Shown here piece after piece: positions 1 to 8,108 of a stretch of DNA of 64,000 bases. The notes beneath the pieces are model-generated. The model did not search any database. It was given only the letters and a program-made list of their open reading frames with translations, and was not told where the DNA came from. Positions within the stretch are counted from its first letter, which is position 1, and every line of letters begins with the position of its first letter. Both the position numbers and the translations under genes were made by a program. The DNA lies in contig NZ_CP135918.1 in the NCBI RefSeq assembly GCF_032393985.1, positions 3,410,001 through 3,474,000 of the forward strand. The letters run 5' to 3'. The stretch comes from Fischerella sp. JS2. GTDB lineage: Bacteria; Cyanobacteriota; Cyanobacteriia; Cyanobacteriales; Nostocaceae.

Positions 1-148
1 AGATGTACACAGATAAGGATTATCTGTACGCATTTCATCTGTTGGTTCACCCATTTGAGTAATGTTATTAATCCTCCTTGTGTTACACTCATATTACAAG
101 TAAACTAGAGAGGCTAAAAATGAACCATCGGGACTTCTAAAGCCGGAC

Positions 149-1150
149 TTGACGAACCCAGCAAATGGCATTCACGTCATTAATCTTATCGTCTACAAAA
201 TTGCTGAGGCTTTGTCCAAGTCTGGATATCCAGAACCAACTATTTGGCATTCTTCGCCCATAACCACAGTTGCCGACAATTTCGACAAACTTTATTTCAC
301 TTCAGATAGTTTGTCTCGTTCTCCAAAATACACCCGCTACCTGAACGACGATAGGTTACTCAGAACTCACACCACCGCAATTATGCCAGAGTTACTTTCC
401 CATCTCCAGGGAGAACAACTCATCCTCCACCCCGGTATCTGTTATCGCCGGGACGTGGTGGATAAAAGCCATGTGGGTGAACCTCATCAAATGGACGTAT
501 GGTTAATTGGTAGTCGCGTCTCTAAAGTCCAATTCATTGAAACTATTCTCTATGCTGTGCTTCCAGGAGTATGCTACCGCCTGAACCAAACCTCACATCC
601 TTACACCCGCAACGGGTTAGAAATAGAGGTTTCAGTTGATAACAAATGGATTGAAATAGGAGAATGTGGGGAAGTTCATCCTGATTTGTTGCGATCGCAT
701 TCTAGGGGTTTAGCATCAGGATGGGGACTAGATCGTTTGGCAATGCTAGTAAAGGGAATAGATGACATTCGCTTCTTACGAAGTCCCCACCCCCGTATTG
801 CAGCCCAAATGACAAATCTAGAACCTTACCGCCCAGTCTCTAATCAACCTAGTATCAGCCGCGATATGTCAATTGTCACGCCAGTAGATACAGAATTGGA
901 AGATATCTGCGAACAAATAATAGAGGCTTTAGGCAATGACGCTGAACTTTTGGAATCAGTGGATGTATTGAGTGAAACTCATTATCACCAACTTCCTCCA
1001 CAAGCAATTCAACGCTTGAGTATGCAACCCCATCAAAAAAATCTTTTAGTGCGGATGACTCTGCGGAGTTTGCACAGTTCAATTACGAATTCAAAAGCAA
1101 ATATCCTCAGGGATTTGGTTTACCAAAAGATTCATAATTATCAGGTGTGA
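149..1150 (+). CDS. Single-chain phenylalanyl-tRNA synthetase-like protein (class II core plus FDX-ACB domain)
   Basis: Residues about 5-220 follow the PheRS alpha catalytic fold: an NFDKLYF segment, LLRTHTT, motif 2 at 97-116 (CYRRDVVDKSH..EPHQMD), GECGEVHPDLL, and motif 3 at 191-200 (GWGLDRLAML). Residues about 228-333 resemble the FDX-ACB anticodon-binding domain of PheT. Core plus FDX-ACB in one chain is the mitochondrial PheRS layout. In bacterial PheS the pocket reads FPFTEPS; here the aligned stretch (150-156) is HPYTRNG, so the substrate may not be phenylalanine. The start is uncertain: the frame is closed by a stop at 101-103 and offers only TTG at 149. An ATG at 120 with GAGAGG upstream lies one frame off. 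It converges with the kinase gene, 8 bp apart. The fold is confident; the activity is not. Confidence 0.8.
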   Translation: MTNPANGIHVINLIVYKIAEALSKSGYPEPTIWHSSPITTVADNFDKLYFTSDSLSRSPKYTRYLNDDRLLRTHTTAIMPELLSHLQGEQLILHPGICYRRDVVDKSHVGEPHQMDVWLIGSRVSKVQFIETILYAVLPGVCYRLNQTSHPYTRNGLEIEVSVDNKWIEIGECGEVHPDLLRSHSRGLASGWGLDRLAMLVKGIDDIRFLRSPHPRIAAQMTNLEPYRPVSNQPSISRDMSIVTPVDTELEDICEQIIEALGNDAELLESVDVLSETHYHQLPPQAIQRLSMQPHQKNLLVRMTLRSLHSSITNSKANILRDLVYQKIHNYQV

Positions 1151-1158
1151 AAAGCAGT

Positions 1159-2415
1159 TCATTTCTCTATTCCCCGCATTGCCAATAACGCTGTTCCATA
1201 AGCTGCCTCCGTATTCACCGAACGCAGTACTGGAACCTGCAAATATCGCCCCCTAATCGCTGTCCAAGTGTCATTTGCCGCACCACCGCCAGCTGTATAA
1301 ACACGAGTTAACTTATTTGCCCCCAATTCTTGCAGTAACTCATATCCACGCGCCTCAAGCCGGGCAATACTTTCTAATAATCCATGTAGAAATTCCACAG
1401 GATTGTCTGGACGTGGTTCTAATCGTGGCTGTAAATAGGGGTCATTAATCGGAAAGCGATCGCCCGGTTTCAACAAGGGATAATAATCCAAAGCACTTGC
1501 TTGACTGGCATCAATTTCCTGACTCAGATTTTCTAATTCGGCGTTAGTAAAAAATTGCCGCAGCACAGCACCACCAGTATTAGAAGCGCCTCCAGTTAGC
1601 CATAAATTCCCTAAACGATGGCTGTAGATACCATATCTGACATCTTCTACACGGGTACGGCTTAAAAGCTTCAGCACTAGTGTAGAACCAACAGAAGTCA
1701 CCGCTTCCCCTGGAGACTCCGCACCACTAGCAATAAATGCCGCAATACTGTCTGTTGTACCAGCACACACCAAGCAATCTTTGGGGAAATTGTACTTAGC
1801 AGCAATTTCTGGACGCAATTCACCGATAGGACTACCAGGAGTTACTACTTTTGGTAGATGAATGGAAATTTGTAGTTTCTTTAACCATTCTGGATATTGC
1901 AAAGCTTCTACGTCATAACCCAGTTTTAAAACGTTATGGTAATCGCTAATACCCAATTGTCCATGCAATAGAAATGCTAGCCAGTCTGCCTGATGCAAAA
2001 AATATTTAGCTTGCGTGAAAAAAGCTTGCTGTGACATCCACAAAAGTTTAGCCAGGCTTGAGGTTGCACTTAAAACAGTGTGATTTGGGGGTGCTGCATT
2101 CTTTAACCGATCCATCACCACAGCACCCCTTCCATCGTTGTACAGCAAAGGCGCATCTACAGGATTACCACTAGCATCGCACAATAAGACAGTCGAAGAA
2201 GTACCATTGATAGCGATCGCTCTAATTTCTCGCCGCAAATCCCCAGAAATTTGCTCTAGCAGGCTAAATAAAGCCATCTGCCAAATATTTGCTAAGTCAA
2301 CGCTAGGGGATATCTCAAACGGGTATATCACCCGTTGTTGCATAATCCCTACTTCATCAATCACGATACTCCGTGCGCCAGATGTCCCAAAATCAATACC
2401 TAGATAAAAACCCAT
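1159..2415 (-). CDS. FGGY-family carbohydrate kinase, probably D-ribulose/pentulose kinase
   Basis: Predicted cytosolic ATP-dependent sugar kinase. The N-terminus has the phosphate-binding motif GIDFGTSGARS, followed by AINGTSST and LLYNDGR. The C-terminal lobe has AGTTDSIAAF, TSVGSTLVLK, GGASNTGGAVLR and the adenosine motif YTAGGGAAND. About 418 aa is short for xylulokinase (around 480-500) but fits the compact cyanobacterial/plant pentulose kinases characterised as D-ribulose kinases. The start chosen is the ATG at 2415 (MGFYLG), because family members begin directly before the GIDFG motif; an in-frame ATG 36 bases upstream would add a basic extension. Exact sugar specificity is inference from resemblance. 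Confidence 0.85.
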   Translation of the reverse strand: MGFYLGIDFGTSGARSIVIDEVGIMQQRVIYPFEISPSVDLANIWQMALFSLLEQISGDLRREIRAIAINGTSSTVLLCDASGNPVDAPLLYNDGRGAVVMDRLKNAAPPNHTVLSATSSLAKLLWMSQQAFFTQAKYFLHQADWLAFLLHGQLGISDYHNVLKLGYDVEALQYPEWLKKLQISIHLPKVVTPGSPIGELRPEIAAKYNFPKDCLVCAGTTDSIAAFIASGAESPGEAVTSVGSTLVLKLLSRTRVEDVRYGIYSHRLGNLWLTGGASNTGGAVLRQFFTNAELENLSQEIDASQASALDYYPLLKPGDRFPINDPYLQPRLEPRPDNPVEFLHGLLESIARLEARGYELLQELGANKLTRVYTAGGGAANDTWTAIRGRYLQVPVLRSVNTEAAYGTALLAMRGIEK

Positions 2416-2589
2416 ATTTCTATAAATTTTTGAGAAAAACTTGATTCTCAACCCCTTGGCTATTGACTATTGACGATTGACCATTGATTGATTTGTTTCA
2501 TCTTGTAACAACCTATTCCCCATTCTTGGCAAAACAAGGAAAAGTAGTAAACGTAATCAAAATTTGTTGAGATTAGGAGGTTTGAAACC

Positions 2590-2685
2590 ATGAGTATATC
2601 TGATACTCAAGTCTACATCGCTTTGGTTGTGGCTTTGCTTCCAGGATTTCTGGCTTGGCGTTTAGCAACAGAACTTTATAAATAA
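2590..2685 (+). CDS. psaM: Photosystem I reaction centre subunit XII (PsaM)
   Basis: A 31-residue protein beginning MSISDTQVYIALV and ending RLATELYK, which I recognise as cyanobacterial PsaM, a single-helix thylakoid subunit of photosystem I that helps stabilise the trimer. One transmembrane helix spans about residues 7-25. An excellent ribosome-binding site, AGGAGG at 2575-2580, lies 9 bases before the ATG. It appears monocistronic, divergent from the sugar kinase on the other strand. It is easily missed by length cut-offs. Confidence 0.95.
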   Translation: MSISDTQVYIALVVALLPGFLAWRLATELYK

Positions 2686-3070
2686 GCCATTGCCGTAACC
2701 AAAACAAGTCGAAATTGGCAAGCAGTAATTCGGATAATCCTTCATTCTGAGTTCTGCCCGCCTGATTTCGATTTGTTGTATTTTTTGCATAGATTCCCTT
2801 CAGCATAGCTGCCTTATTCATGTACTTTTAACATCGCATATAAAAGCCAATAACCTGGCAATACGGGTGCATTTGCCGGAAGTTGACGGTTTATTACCGT
2901 GAATTCTTTGTGTGCAGATACGTACGTATGTCAGGTTTATTTTTAACTAACTGCATACGTGTAGCAATTTCCGAAAAATGAAGTAATATGACAGCTAAAT
3001 AAAACCGTAAACAGCACTGGAGCATTGTTGCGGTGCATCAATATTAATCAGCGAGGTTCTTTTAATTATT
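2686..3070. other. Intergenic region between psaM and the next gene
   Basis: No convincing gene. It should contain the psaM 3' end and the promoter of the 3071 gene, but I see no strong terminator hairpin or clear -35/-10 pair. TACGTACGTA near 2930 is a short palindrome of unknown meaning. Confidence 0.5.
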
Positions 3071-3481
3071 ATGAATGCTGTTCAACCATCCAGACCCCCG
3101 CTACAACCAACACCAAGACGCCGAGTTGCTCCTAGACCAAAGCGGCATCTACGTCAACGTTCTTATCAAGTGATAGCGTTGGAGACAACAGTTAAGATAG
3201 GGGTTAATGTTGTGATTTCAGTAGCAGCAGTAACTGCGCTGGTAAAACTTTTACCTTATCACTGGTCGCGGCAAGCTAAGTTACAAGAAATTAACACGGA
3301 ACTTAGGCAGGTAGAAGCACGAGTAAACGCTTTGAATGTAGAATTTAGCCGTAATTTTGATCCGCGTCAAGCTAAGAGCATTATGCAAGAGCAAGGATAC
3401 CGATTTGATCCAAACCAGCGTCCTATAATGCTTATTAAGCCGAAAGCGGTAGAAGTTGAACAAGTAGAATCTTCTCCTTAA
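3071..3481 (+). CDS. Conserved cyanobacterial protein, one membrane helix plus coiled coil (FtsL/DivIC-like layout)
   Basis: A 136-residue protein. Residues 1-35 are very basic and proline-rich (PRRRVAPRPKRHLRQRS), probably cytoplasmic. About 40-60 (VKIGVNVVISVAAVTALVKLL) form one membrane helix, and about 68-95 look like a short coiled coil (LQEINTELRQVEARVNAL). This basic tail, single helix and coiled coil is the layout of divisome proteins such as FtsL and DivIC, but no sequence signature proves that role. The start is ATG, preceded by GCGAGG. Downstream are tandem TTATCAG repeats. Confidence 0.7.
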   Translation: MNAVQPSRPPLQPTPRRRVAPRPKRHLRQRSYQVIALETTVKIGVNVVISVAAVTALVKLLPYHWSRQAKLQEINTELRQVEARVNALNVEFSRNFDPRQAKSIMQEQGYRFDPNQRPIMLIKPKAVEVEQVESSP

Positions 3482-3655
3482 GTTCAGTTATCAGTTATCA
3501 GTTATCAGTTACCAGTTCATCTCTCACAACTTAAAAGTTAGAGAATTTAAAGTAAAAATGTTAATTTGAATGTTTATACAGATGAAGTCACTTTTCTATT
3601 CTTTAGTTCTGACTATTCACTGTTCACCGATAACTGTTCACTGGTAACTGTTCAC
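3482..3655. repeat. Heptanucleotide tandem repeats (TTATCAG / GTTCACT type)
   Basis: CAGTTAT is repeated head to tail just after the stop codon at 3481, and variants (GTTCACTG, GATAACTG) recur at about 3615-3655. Such short tandem repeats are typical of heterocystous cyanobacteria. Related tracts recur near 20240, 21620-21690, 23600, 32190, 51960, 57980 and 59740. Confidence 0.8.
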
Positions 3656-4365
3656 TGAATTTTGGTTAACTCGTGGAACCAATTTTCCACTTGAAAACGC
3701 AAGCGTGAGGTTGTAATGTCTTGCGTGGTGTCAAACGACGGTAGTAAAAACAAAGCACGACGATAATCAGCCACAGCACAATTCCAGTCACCCCACAGAT
3801 GATAAGTTCTACCGCGTTCTGCTAGAATACGACCTTCTAACTGACCAAAAAGCAGCGCTACTTCAAAATTATCAATAGCCTCTTCATATTTTCCTAAGTC
3901 ACGTAAAGTAATGCCTCTATTCAACCATGCTCGGACATAACTAGGGTTCAAATCCAGTGCCTGATCATAGTCCGCGATCGCTGCTACTAATTCTCCACGA
4001 GCAGCGTAGTAATTAGCCCTATTATTATAAGCACTGACCAAATTAGGATTAAGCTGCAAAGCTGTATTGTAATCACAAAAGGCTTTTTGGCTTTCGCCGC
4101 ATTGAAAATAAATTAGTCCCCGGTTGTTGTAATCAATCGCATTTTGGGGATGACGGTTGATCAGCTGACTCAACAGTGCGATCGCCTTAATATAGTCTCC
4201 TTGTTGGGCTGACTTCAAAGCACAAGAGCGTAAGTAGCTGTCACCGAAAGCAGATTCGCCGCTACCGTTATTTTCTCGCTGCTGAAGATTTTTGGTAGTT
4301 TTTAACACGTTGTTGTATCTGTGATTTTGCTGCTCACCAGATGCTAAAAATGAGTGGCTGTTCAT
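3652..4365 (-). CDS. Tetratricopeptide-repeat protein
   Basis: A 237-aa protein with about four TPR units from residue 50 to 210. Each ends in the typical block, for example AIDYNNRGLIYFQCGESQKA, AYNNRANYYAARGELVAA and AWLNRGITLRDLGKYEEA. The first ~45 residues are polar and low complexity, without a signal peptide, so a cytosolic scaffold or adaptor role is likely, but the partner is unknown. It stands alone. Its 3' end runs into GTTCACTG repeats that may contribute the last few codons. Confidence 0.8.
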   Translation of the reverse strand: MNSHSFLASGEQQNHRYNNVLKTTKNLQQRENNGSGESAFGDSYLRSCALKSAQQGDYIKAIALLSQLINRHPQNAIDYNNRGLIYFQCGESQKAFCDYNTALQLNPNLVSAYNNRANYYAARGELVAAIADYDQALDLNPSYVRAWLNRGITLRDLGKYEEAIDNFEVALLFGQLEGRILAERGRTYHLWGDWNCAVADYRRALFLLPSFDTTQDITTSRLRFQVENWFHELTKIQ

Positions 4366-4694
4366 ATCTTCCTGCCTGAGCTGCTTGCTCTGTGAATCAA
4401 CTTATAATAATTTGCAGTGTTTGTGGTTCTGCCCCTGTGTCACTTAATAAGGTGTCTATGAGTACATAGAGAAGCACCCTATATGAATATTACCCATCAC
4501 TACACGATGAGTAACGTCATATTTCAATTAATCCTTGAGTTTAATATTAGATACGTCATCCCCAAGTTCAATTCCAGAAACAGCAAATATCAATCTAGTA
4601 GACTAGTCAAGTAGTAGGAGCAACAACTTGGTAAAATGCGAACAAACCATTCAGACTTTTTTAGTTGAACTTATAGTTTTGAAAACAAATTCCT
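4366..4694. other. Divergent intergenic region
   Basis: It separates the TPR gene (minus) from the 4695 gene (plus), so it must hold both promoters. I could not assign them. An imperfect inverted repeat around TCATCACTACACGATGAGTA (4494-4513) is visible. No gene or RNA was recognised. Confidence 0.4.
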
Positions 4695-5159
4695 ATGACA
4701 ACAACAGTTTCTTACTCCAATGCACCTGACCTCACAACCGAAGATTACATAGTCATCGGTTTAGCTACCTGCTTCATCAAAGAAGACGGAGAAGTTCATC
4801 AAGTCGAAGTTATAGAACCTATTCCCTCAGCTGCTTTAGAAGCCCTTGTCAAAGGAATTCCTACTTCCTACAAATTTGCTTGTGCCACCACTTTGGGAAC
4901 TGTTGTGGATGGTGATACACTGCAAAAGCCGTCCAATTTTCCAGAGACAGCCCAGTTTAGTGATGAATTTATGCAACGCACTTTTGCAGCTGCGCGCACA
5001 TACAAGCGCAAGGAAAAGGCAAAATCCTTAGTCCCCATTGGCACTACCTATACAGATTTTCAATATTCCACCGAACGCAAACGCGTACTGAACGCTACTC
5101 GAGTTGTCACCAAAGAAGACAACGTCAAACAGCATTCTCACACTCATAAGGTTCTTTAG
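4695..5159 (+). CDS. Conserved cyanobacterial hypothetical protein (154 aa)
   Basis: A soluble protein without signal peptide or membrane segment. It starts MTTTVSYSNAPDLTTEDYIVIGLATCF and ends in a basic, His-containing tail (KQHSHTHKVL). I do not recognise a characterised domain. The even length, absence of low complexity and ordinary codon use argue that it is a real gene. The nearest neighbour downstream is the GST, separated by about 190 bp of tandem repeats, so joint transcription is doubtful. Confidence 0.7.
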   Translation: MTTTVSYSNAPDLTTEDYIVIGLATCFIKEDGEVHQVEVIEPIPSAALEALVKGIPTSYKFACATTLGTVVDGDTLQKPSNFPETAQFSDEFMQRTFAAARTYKRKEKAKSLVPIGTTYTDFQYSTERKRVLNATRVVTKEDNVKQHSHTHKVL

Positions 5160-5347
5160 TGGAGATGTGAGGGTGGGGAGGTGGGGAGATGAGGAGTGTG
5201 AGGAGTGTGTAGACACGCAAGTGGCTTCCCGTAGGGTAGTGTAAGGAGTGTAAGGAGTGTAAGGAGTAGTGAACAACTACTAACCACTAACTACTAACCA
5301 CCAACCACCAACCACCAATAACTAACAACCAACAATCAACAATCATT
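5160..5347. repeat. Low-complexity and heptanucleotide tandem repeat block
   Basis: GTGGGGAG/GTGTGAGGA tracts are followed by a GTAGACACGC..GGCTTCCCGTAGGG element, then about a dozen CTAACCAC/CCAACCA heptamers that run to within a few bases of the GST start codon. The GGCTTCCCGTAGGG element recurs at 16190 and, in related form, at 51310, 59850 and 63820. Confidence 0.85.
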
Positions 5348-5348
5348 T

Positions 5349-5906
5349 ATGCTTAAACTTTACGGTGGCGCTCGTAGTCGTGCCTCAATTGTGCAATGGT
5401 ATCTCGAAGAATTGGGAATTCCCTACGAATTTGTCATGCTAGACATGCAAGCTGGAGAACATCGTCAACCAGCATACTTAGCAATTAACCCAATGGGTAA
5501 AGTGCCAGCAATTATTGATGGTGATTTGCAACTTTGGGAATCAGGGGCAATCTTGCTTTATCTGGATGAAAAGTATGGTAAAGGTCAGCACTCACCAGAA
5601 GAAAGGGCGAAAATGGCTCAGTGGGTATTGTTTGCTAATTCCACCTTGGCTACAGGCATATTTGTAGAAGCTAATCGTGAGCGAGAAATGCCTCGTCTGA
5701 TGACTCCCCTCAACGAAATTCTCCAGCGTCAACTATTTTTGGTAGGTGGTAAATTTACTGTTGCTGATGTTGCAGTAGGGTCTGTCTTATCTTATATTCC
5801 CCTAATGTTAAAGTTAGACTTGAGTTCTCACCCAGCTGTATTTACCTATGTAAAACGGCTGTCTGAACGCCCTGCTTTTCAAGCAACTATCGGTTCTCGT
5901 AAATAA
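5349..5906 (+). CDS. Glutathione S-transferase family protein
   Basis: A 185-aa cytosolic GST. The thioredoxin-like N-terminal domain (1-75) has the substrate-contact region GGARSRASIVQW, the cis-proline MGKVPAII and the glutathione gamma-glutamyl-binding pair WESGAIL. An all-helical C-terminal domain follows, with VADVAVGS as the N-capping/hydrophobic staple motif. It is slightly shorter than typical 200-220-aa GSTs, with the shortening in the middle helices. The predicted role is glutathione conjugation or peroxide/xenobiotic detoxification; the substrate is unknown. Heptamer repeats abut the start codon, and I see no clear Shine-Dalgarno sequence. Confidence 0.88.
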   Translation: MLKLYGGARSRASIVQWYLEELGIPYEFVMLDMQAGEHRQPAYLAINPMGKVPAIIDGDLQLWESGAILLYLDEKYGKGQHSPEERAKMAQWVLFANSTLATGIFVEANREREMPRLMTPLNEILQRQLFLVGGKFTVADVAVGSVLSYIPLMLKLDLSSHPAVFTYVKRLSERPAFQATIGSRK

Positions 5907-5963
5907 AGATTTGGTTGGTTGTTGGTTGTTGGTTGTTTATCTATCAATTAACAACTAACCAAT

Positions 5964-6455
5964 TTAACGATAGTTTGTGAATTGCAAAGCTACAGGAAAG
6001 TCTTCTTGTTTTAATCGTTGAATAACTGCTTGTAATTCATCTTTACTCTTAGCACTGACACGCACAGCATCACCTTGAATTGAGGCTTGGATTTTTTTAA
6101 ATTCGTCGCGAATTAACTTAGAAATTTGCTTGGCAATTTCTTGACTAATGCCTTTTTTCAATTTGATTTCTTGACGAATACGGTTGCCGCTAGCTGATTC
6201 AACTTTACCAAAATCGAATATTTTTTGAGAAAGGTTACGCTTGGCGGCTTTTTCTCGCAGAATATTATGTACAGATTCTAAGGTGAATTCGCTATCAGTG
6301 TTAACAATAATGCTTTGTTCACCTAGTTCTATTATAGTTTGAGTATCTTTGAGGTCGTAACGGCTTTTAATGTCTCGTGCAGTTTGATCGACAGCGTTAA
6401 CTAATTCTTGTCTGTCAAAATCACTCACGATATCAAAGGAATACGTAGAAGCCAT
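5964..6455 (-). CDS. YajQ family nucleotide-binding protein
   Basis: A 163-aa protein with the full YajQ/UPF0234 pattern: the N-terminal [27 protein letters not shown], then [18 protein letters not shown] and the end [12 protein letters not shown]. It has two ferredoxin-like halves. Family members bind cyclic di-GMP or nucleotides/RNA in other bacteria; the role in cyanobacteria is not established. Length matches the family. It is convergent with the GST and separated by tandem repeats. Confidence 0.93.
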   Translation of the reverse strand: MASTYSFDIVSDFDRQELVNAVDQTARDIKSRYDLKDTQTIIELGEQSIIVNTDSEFTLESVHNILREKAAKRNLSQKIFDFGKVESASGNRIRQEIKLKKGISQEIAKQISKLIRDEFKKIQASIQGDAVRVSAKSKDELQAVIQRLKQEDFPVALQFTNYR

Positions 6456-6656
6456 AGGAAAAAATTAGTAGTAGATGGTTGGTACTCAGGAGTTGGTAGT
6501 TGCTAGTTCGTTGTTAATCATTTTCCCAAACAACAAACAACAACTAACAAACAACACAAAATAACTAACTTGTAGCTTTGATTATACTTAGTACAAAAAT
6601 CGTAGCAGTTCTTAGGCAACCAATAGCAAACATGAGAGATCACAAAATGGGAATAT

Positions 6657-6988
6657 TTAAAATATAAAAAACTGAGTAAAAAATCGTGCTACTACAAAGG
6701 CAATAGCCGCTCTTACTCCTGTGGGAGAATTTACATCTGTAATGTATGCCATTAATGCTGCGGCAGCAAATATTATAAATATTTCAAAAGAGTTCTGATG
6801 AGCCCAGGTTGCCCTTTGAGCATAAAGTGGCAGTTTATCAAACATAGCACGGGGGCATATAGATCATAGCCTACACGCGCACGAGCATAACTTACCAATA
6901 TAAAGGCTAGATAAAACAGCATAGCCGCAGCCGCGATCGCATACAGAAAAATTGCAGAAACAGGAGACGGCAATAATTGCATCAACAT
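6657..6988 (-). pseudogene. MAPEG-family membrane protein, split by a -1 frameshift
   Basis: Two overlapping reading frames together make one MAPEG protein (membrane-associated proteins in eicosanoid and glutathione metabolism). The upstream frame gives MLMQLLPSPVSAIFLYAIAA..SYARARVGYDLYAP. The downstream frame gives RAMFDKLPLYAQRATWAHQN..FAAAALMAYI, the MAPEG signature region. The break falls in a run of five G on the plus strand (6851-6855); six would restore GCC CCC CGT (A P R) and fuse the frames into about 110 residues with 3-4 membrane helices. It is either a recent inactivating mutation or a homopolymer sequencing error. The rest of both halves is undamaged, which favours a very recent event or an error. 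Confidence 0.8.
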
Positions 6989-7256
6989 AAATAAAATTTA
7001 TAATAATTATTTATAAAAAATTAAATTCCCTATCTAGAATCCAAAATTCAAAGTAACCATAATAACATAATTTTTGCTGCTTATTTTGTTCACAGCTGCA
7101 CAAACCTTAGGACACTTGCAAGACAGTTTTTCTGACTTACAATGTGTCCATAATGATTAAGCTTAGCCATCACTTAAGAGTCACTAGTCTTACAGTTGAC
7201 AAAACTCACTCCTAATTGTTTTGGAGGGAATGTACCGCTGGCATGAGGACTAATAA

Positions 7257-7760
7257 CTAATCGAAGTAAAACAGCGTCACCAATTTTCTATTTTCTTCTG
7301 CTTCTTGACAAGTTTGCAACAAAGTACCACTGTCATGAAACGCAAAGCAAATTAATTGCTGGCAACGGGAGACAATCTCCTTATTGCACAGGTAACTAGC
7401 CTCTGCGAGGGACAAATGATCGTTACTAGGATTTTCCACCAAATGCATAACTTGTTCTAGTTGCAGGCGGGATTCATAGGGTTGGCGTTCCAAGCTTTGG
7501 GGCAGAATCACAGTTAACAATTTGGGATCGGCCCGCATTGCTCCCTTGATCGCAGCTGAATTTGTACCCGTTGCACCAGAGGTGATGATTTGGTTGCCTG
7601 ATAAAACCAGGGCGTAAGTCATCATCTCAATAAGATTTTGATGTGTAATCGGGACATGACGGGAACCCAATAAGGCGATTCGTTTAGAACCAGTTTGCTG
7701 GATGGTCGCCAGTTCTTGGGCTAATGTATCGATGTTGATAAGGTCTATTGACTGACTCAA
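7257..7760 (-). CDS. SLOG/DprA-like Rossmann-fold protein
   Basis: A 167-aa soluble protein. Residues 25-130 look like the DprA/LOG (SLOG) nucleotide-binding fold: KRIALLGSRHVP, LVLSGNQIITSGATGTNSAA with a Gly-rich turn, LLTVILPQS, and CQQLICFAFHDSGTLL near the end. DprA proper is longer (about 300 aa or more) and loads RecA on transforming DNA. This short form is common in cyanobacteria and its task is unknown. It is a single gene with no operon partner. Confidence 0.75.
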   Translation of the reverse strand: MSQSIDLINIDTLAQELATIQQTGSKRIALLGSRHVPITHQNLIEMMTYALVLSGNQIITSGATGTNSAAIKGAMRADPKLLTVILPQSLERQPYESRLQLEQVMHLVENPSNDHLSLAEASYLCNKEIVSRCQQLICFAFHDSGTLLQTCQEAEENRKLVTLFYFD

Positions 7761-7938
7761 AGACGGACGGAATCAGATTAAACAACCTAGATATTCTATC
7801 AGACTGAGAGTAAACGCAAAGCTGCTTTAAGTTATATATAGCTACGATTTTTGAAGGAAGGCAGAGGGCAGAAGGAAAGAAGGTATATTTTGATGAGCGC
7901 ACTTCTGCTCTCTTATAAGAGGGATAACAACCAACAAT

Positions 7939-8090
7939 CCTACCCTTCAAGAACCCCTTGAAGGGGAACGGGTACTCTACTTTGAAGCCGTCCTTCGGGC
8001 GTCTACGCCAGTCCCCCTACCCTTACCTTAAGCCGCGTAAAGCGCGTCTACGTGACGGAGACCGCCTTTGTGGGGGGGCTGGTCTCACCA
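7939..8090. repeat. Dispersed ~150-bp repeat, copy A (inverted relative to copies B and C)
   Basis: From CCTACCCTTCAAG to GGTCTCACCA it is nearly identical to the reverse complement of 19331-19482 and closely related to 52045-52190. It contains nested palindromes (CCCCTTGAAGGGG; GCGTCTACG..CGTAAAGCGCGTCTACG). It codes for nothing obvious and lies just downstream of hemE. Confidence 0.85.
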
Positions 8091-8108
8091 ACAACTAACA
8101 ACCAACTC

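Noticed and set aside
2573-2821. Minus-strand 82-codon frame opposite psaM
   Set aside because: It overlaps psaM completely on the other strand, has no protein-like features and no ribosome-binding site.
5028-5276. Minus-strand frame with TPYTPYTP repeats
   Set aside because: It is produced by the low-complexity AAGGAGTGT tract and overlaps the 4695 gene antisense.
5270-5347. Heptamer blocks as CRISPR or telomere-like arrays
   Set aside because: They are simple 7-bp tandem repeats, common in heterocystous cyanobacteria, without spacers.
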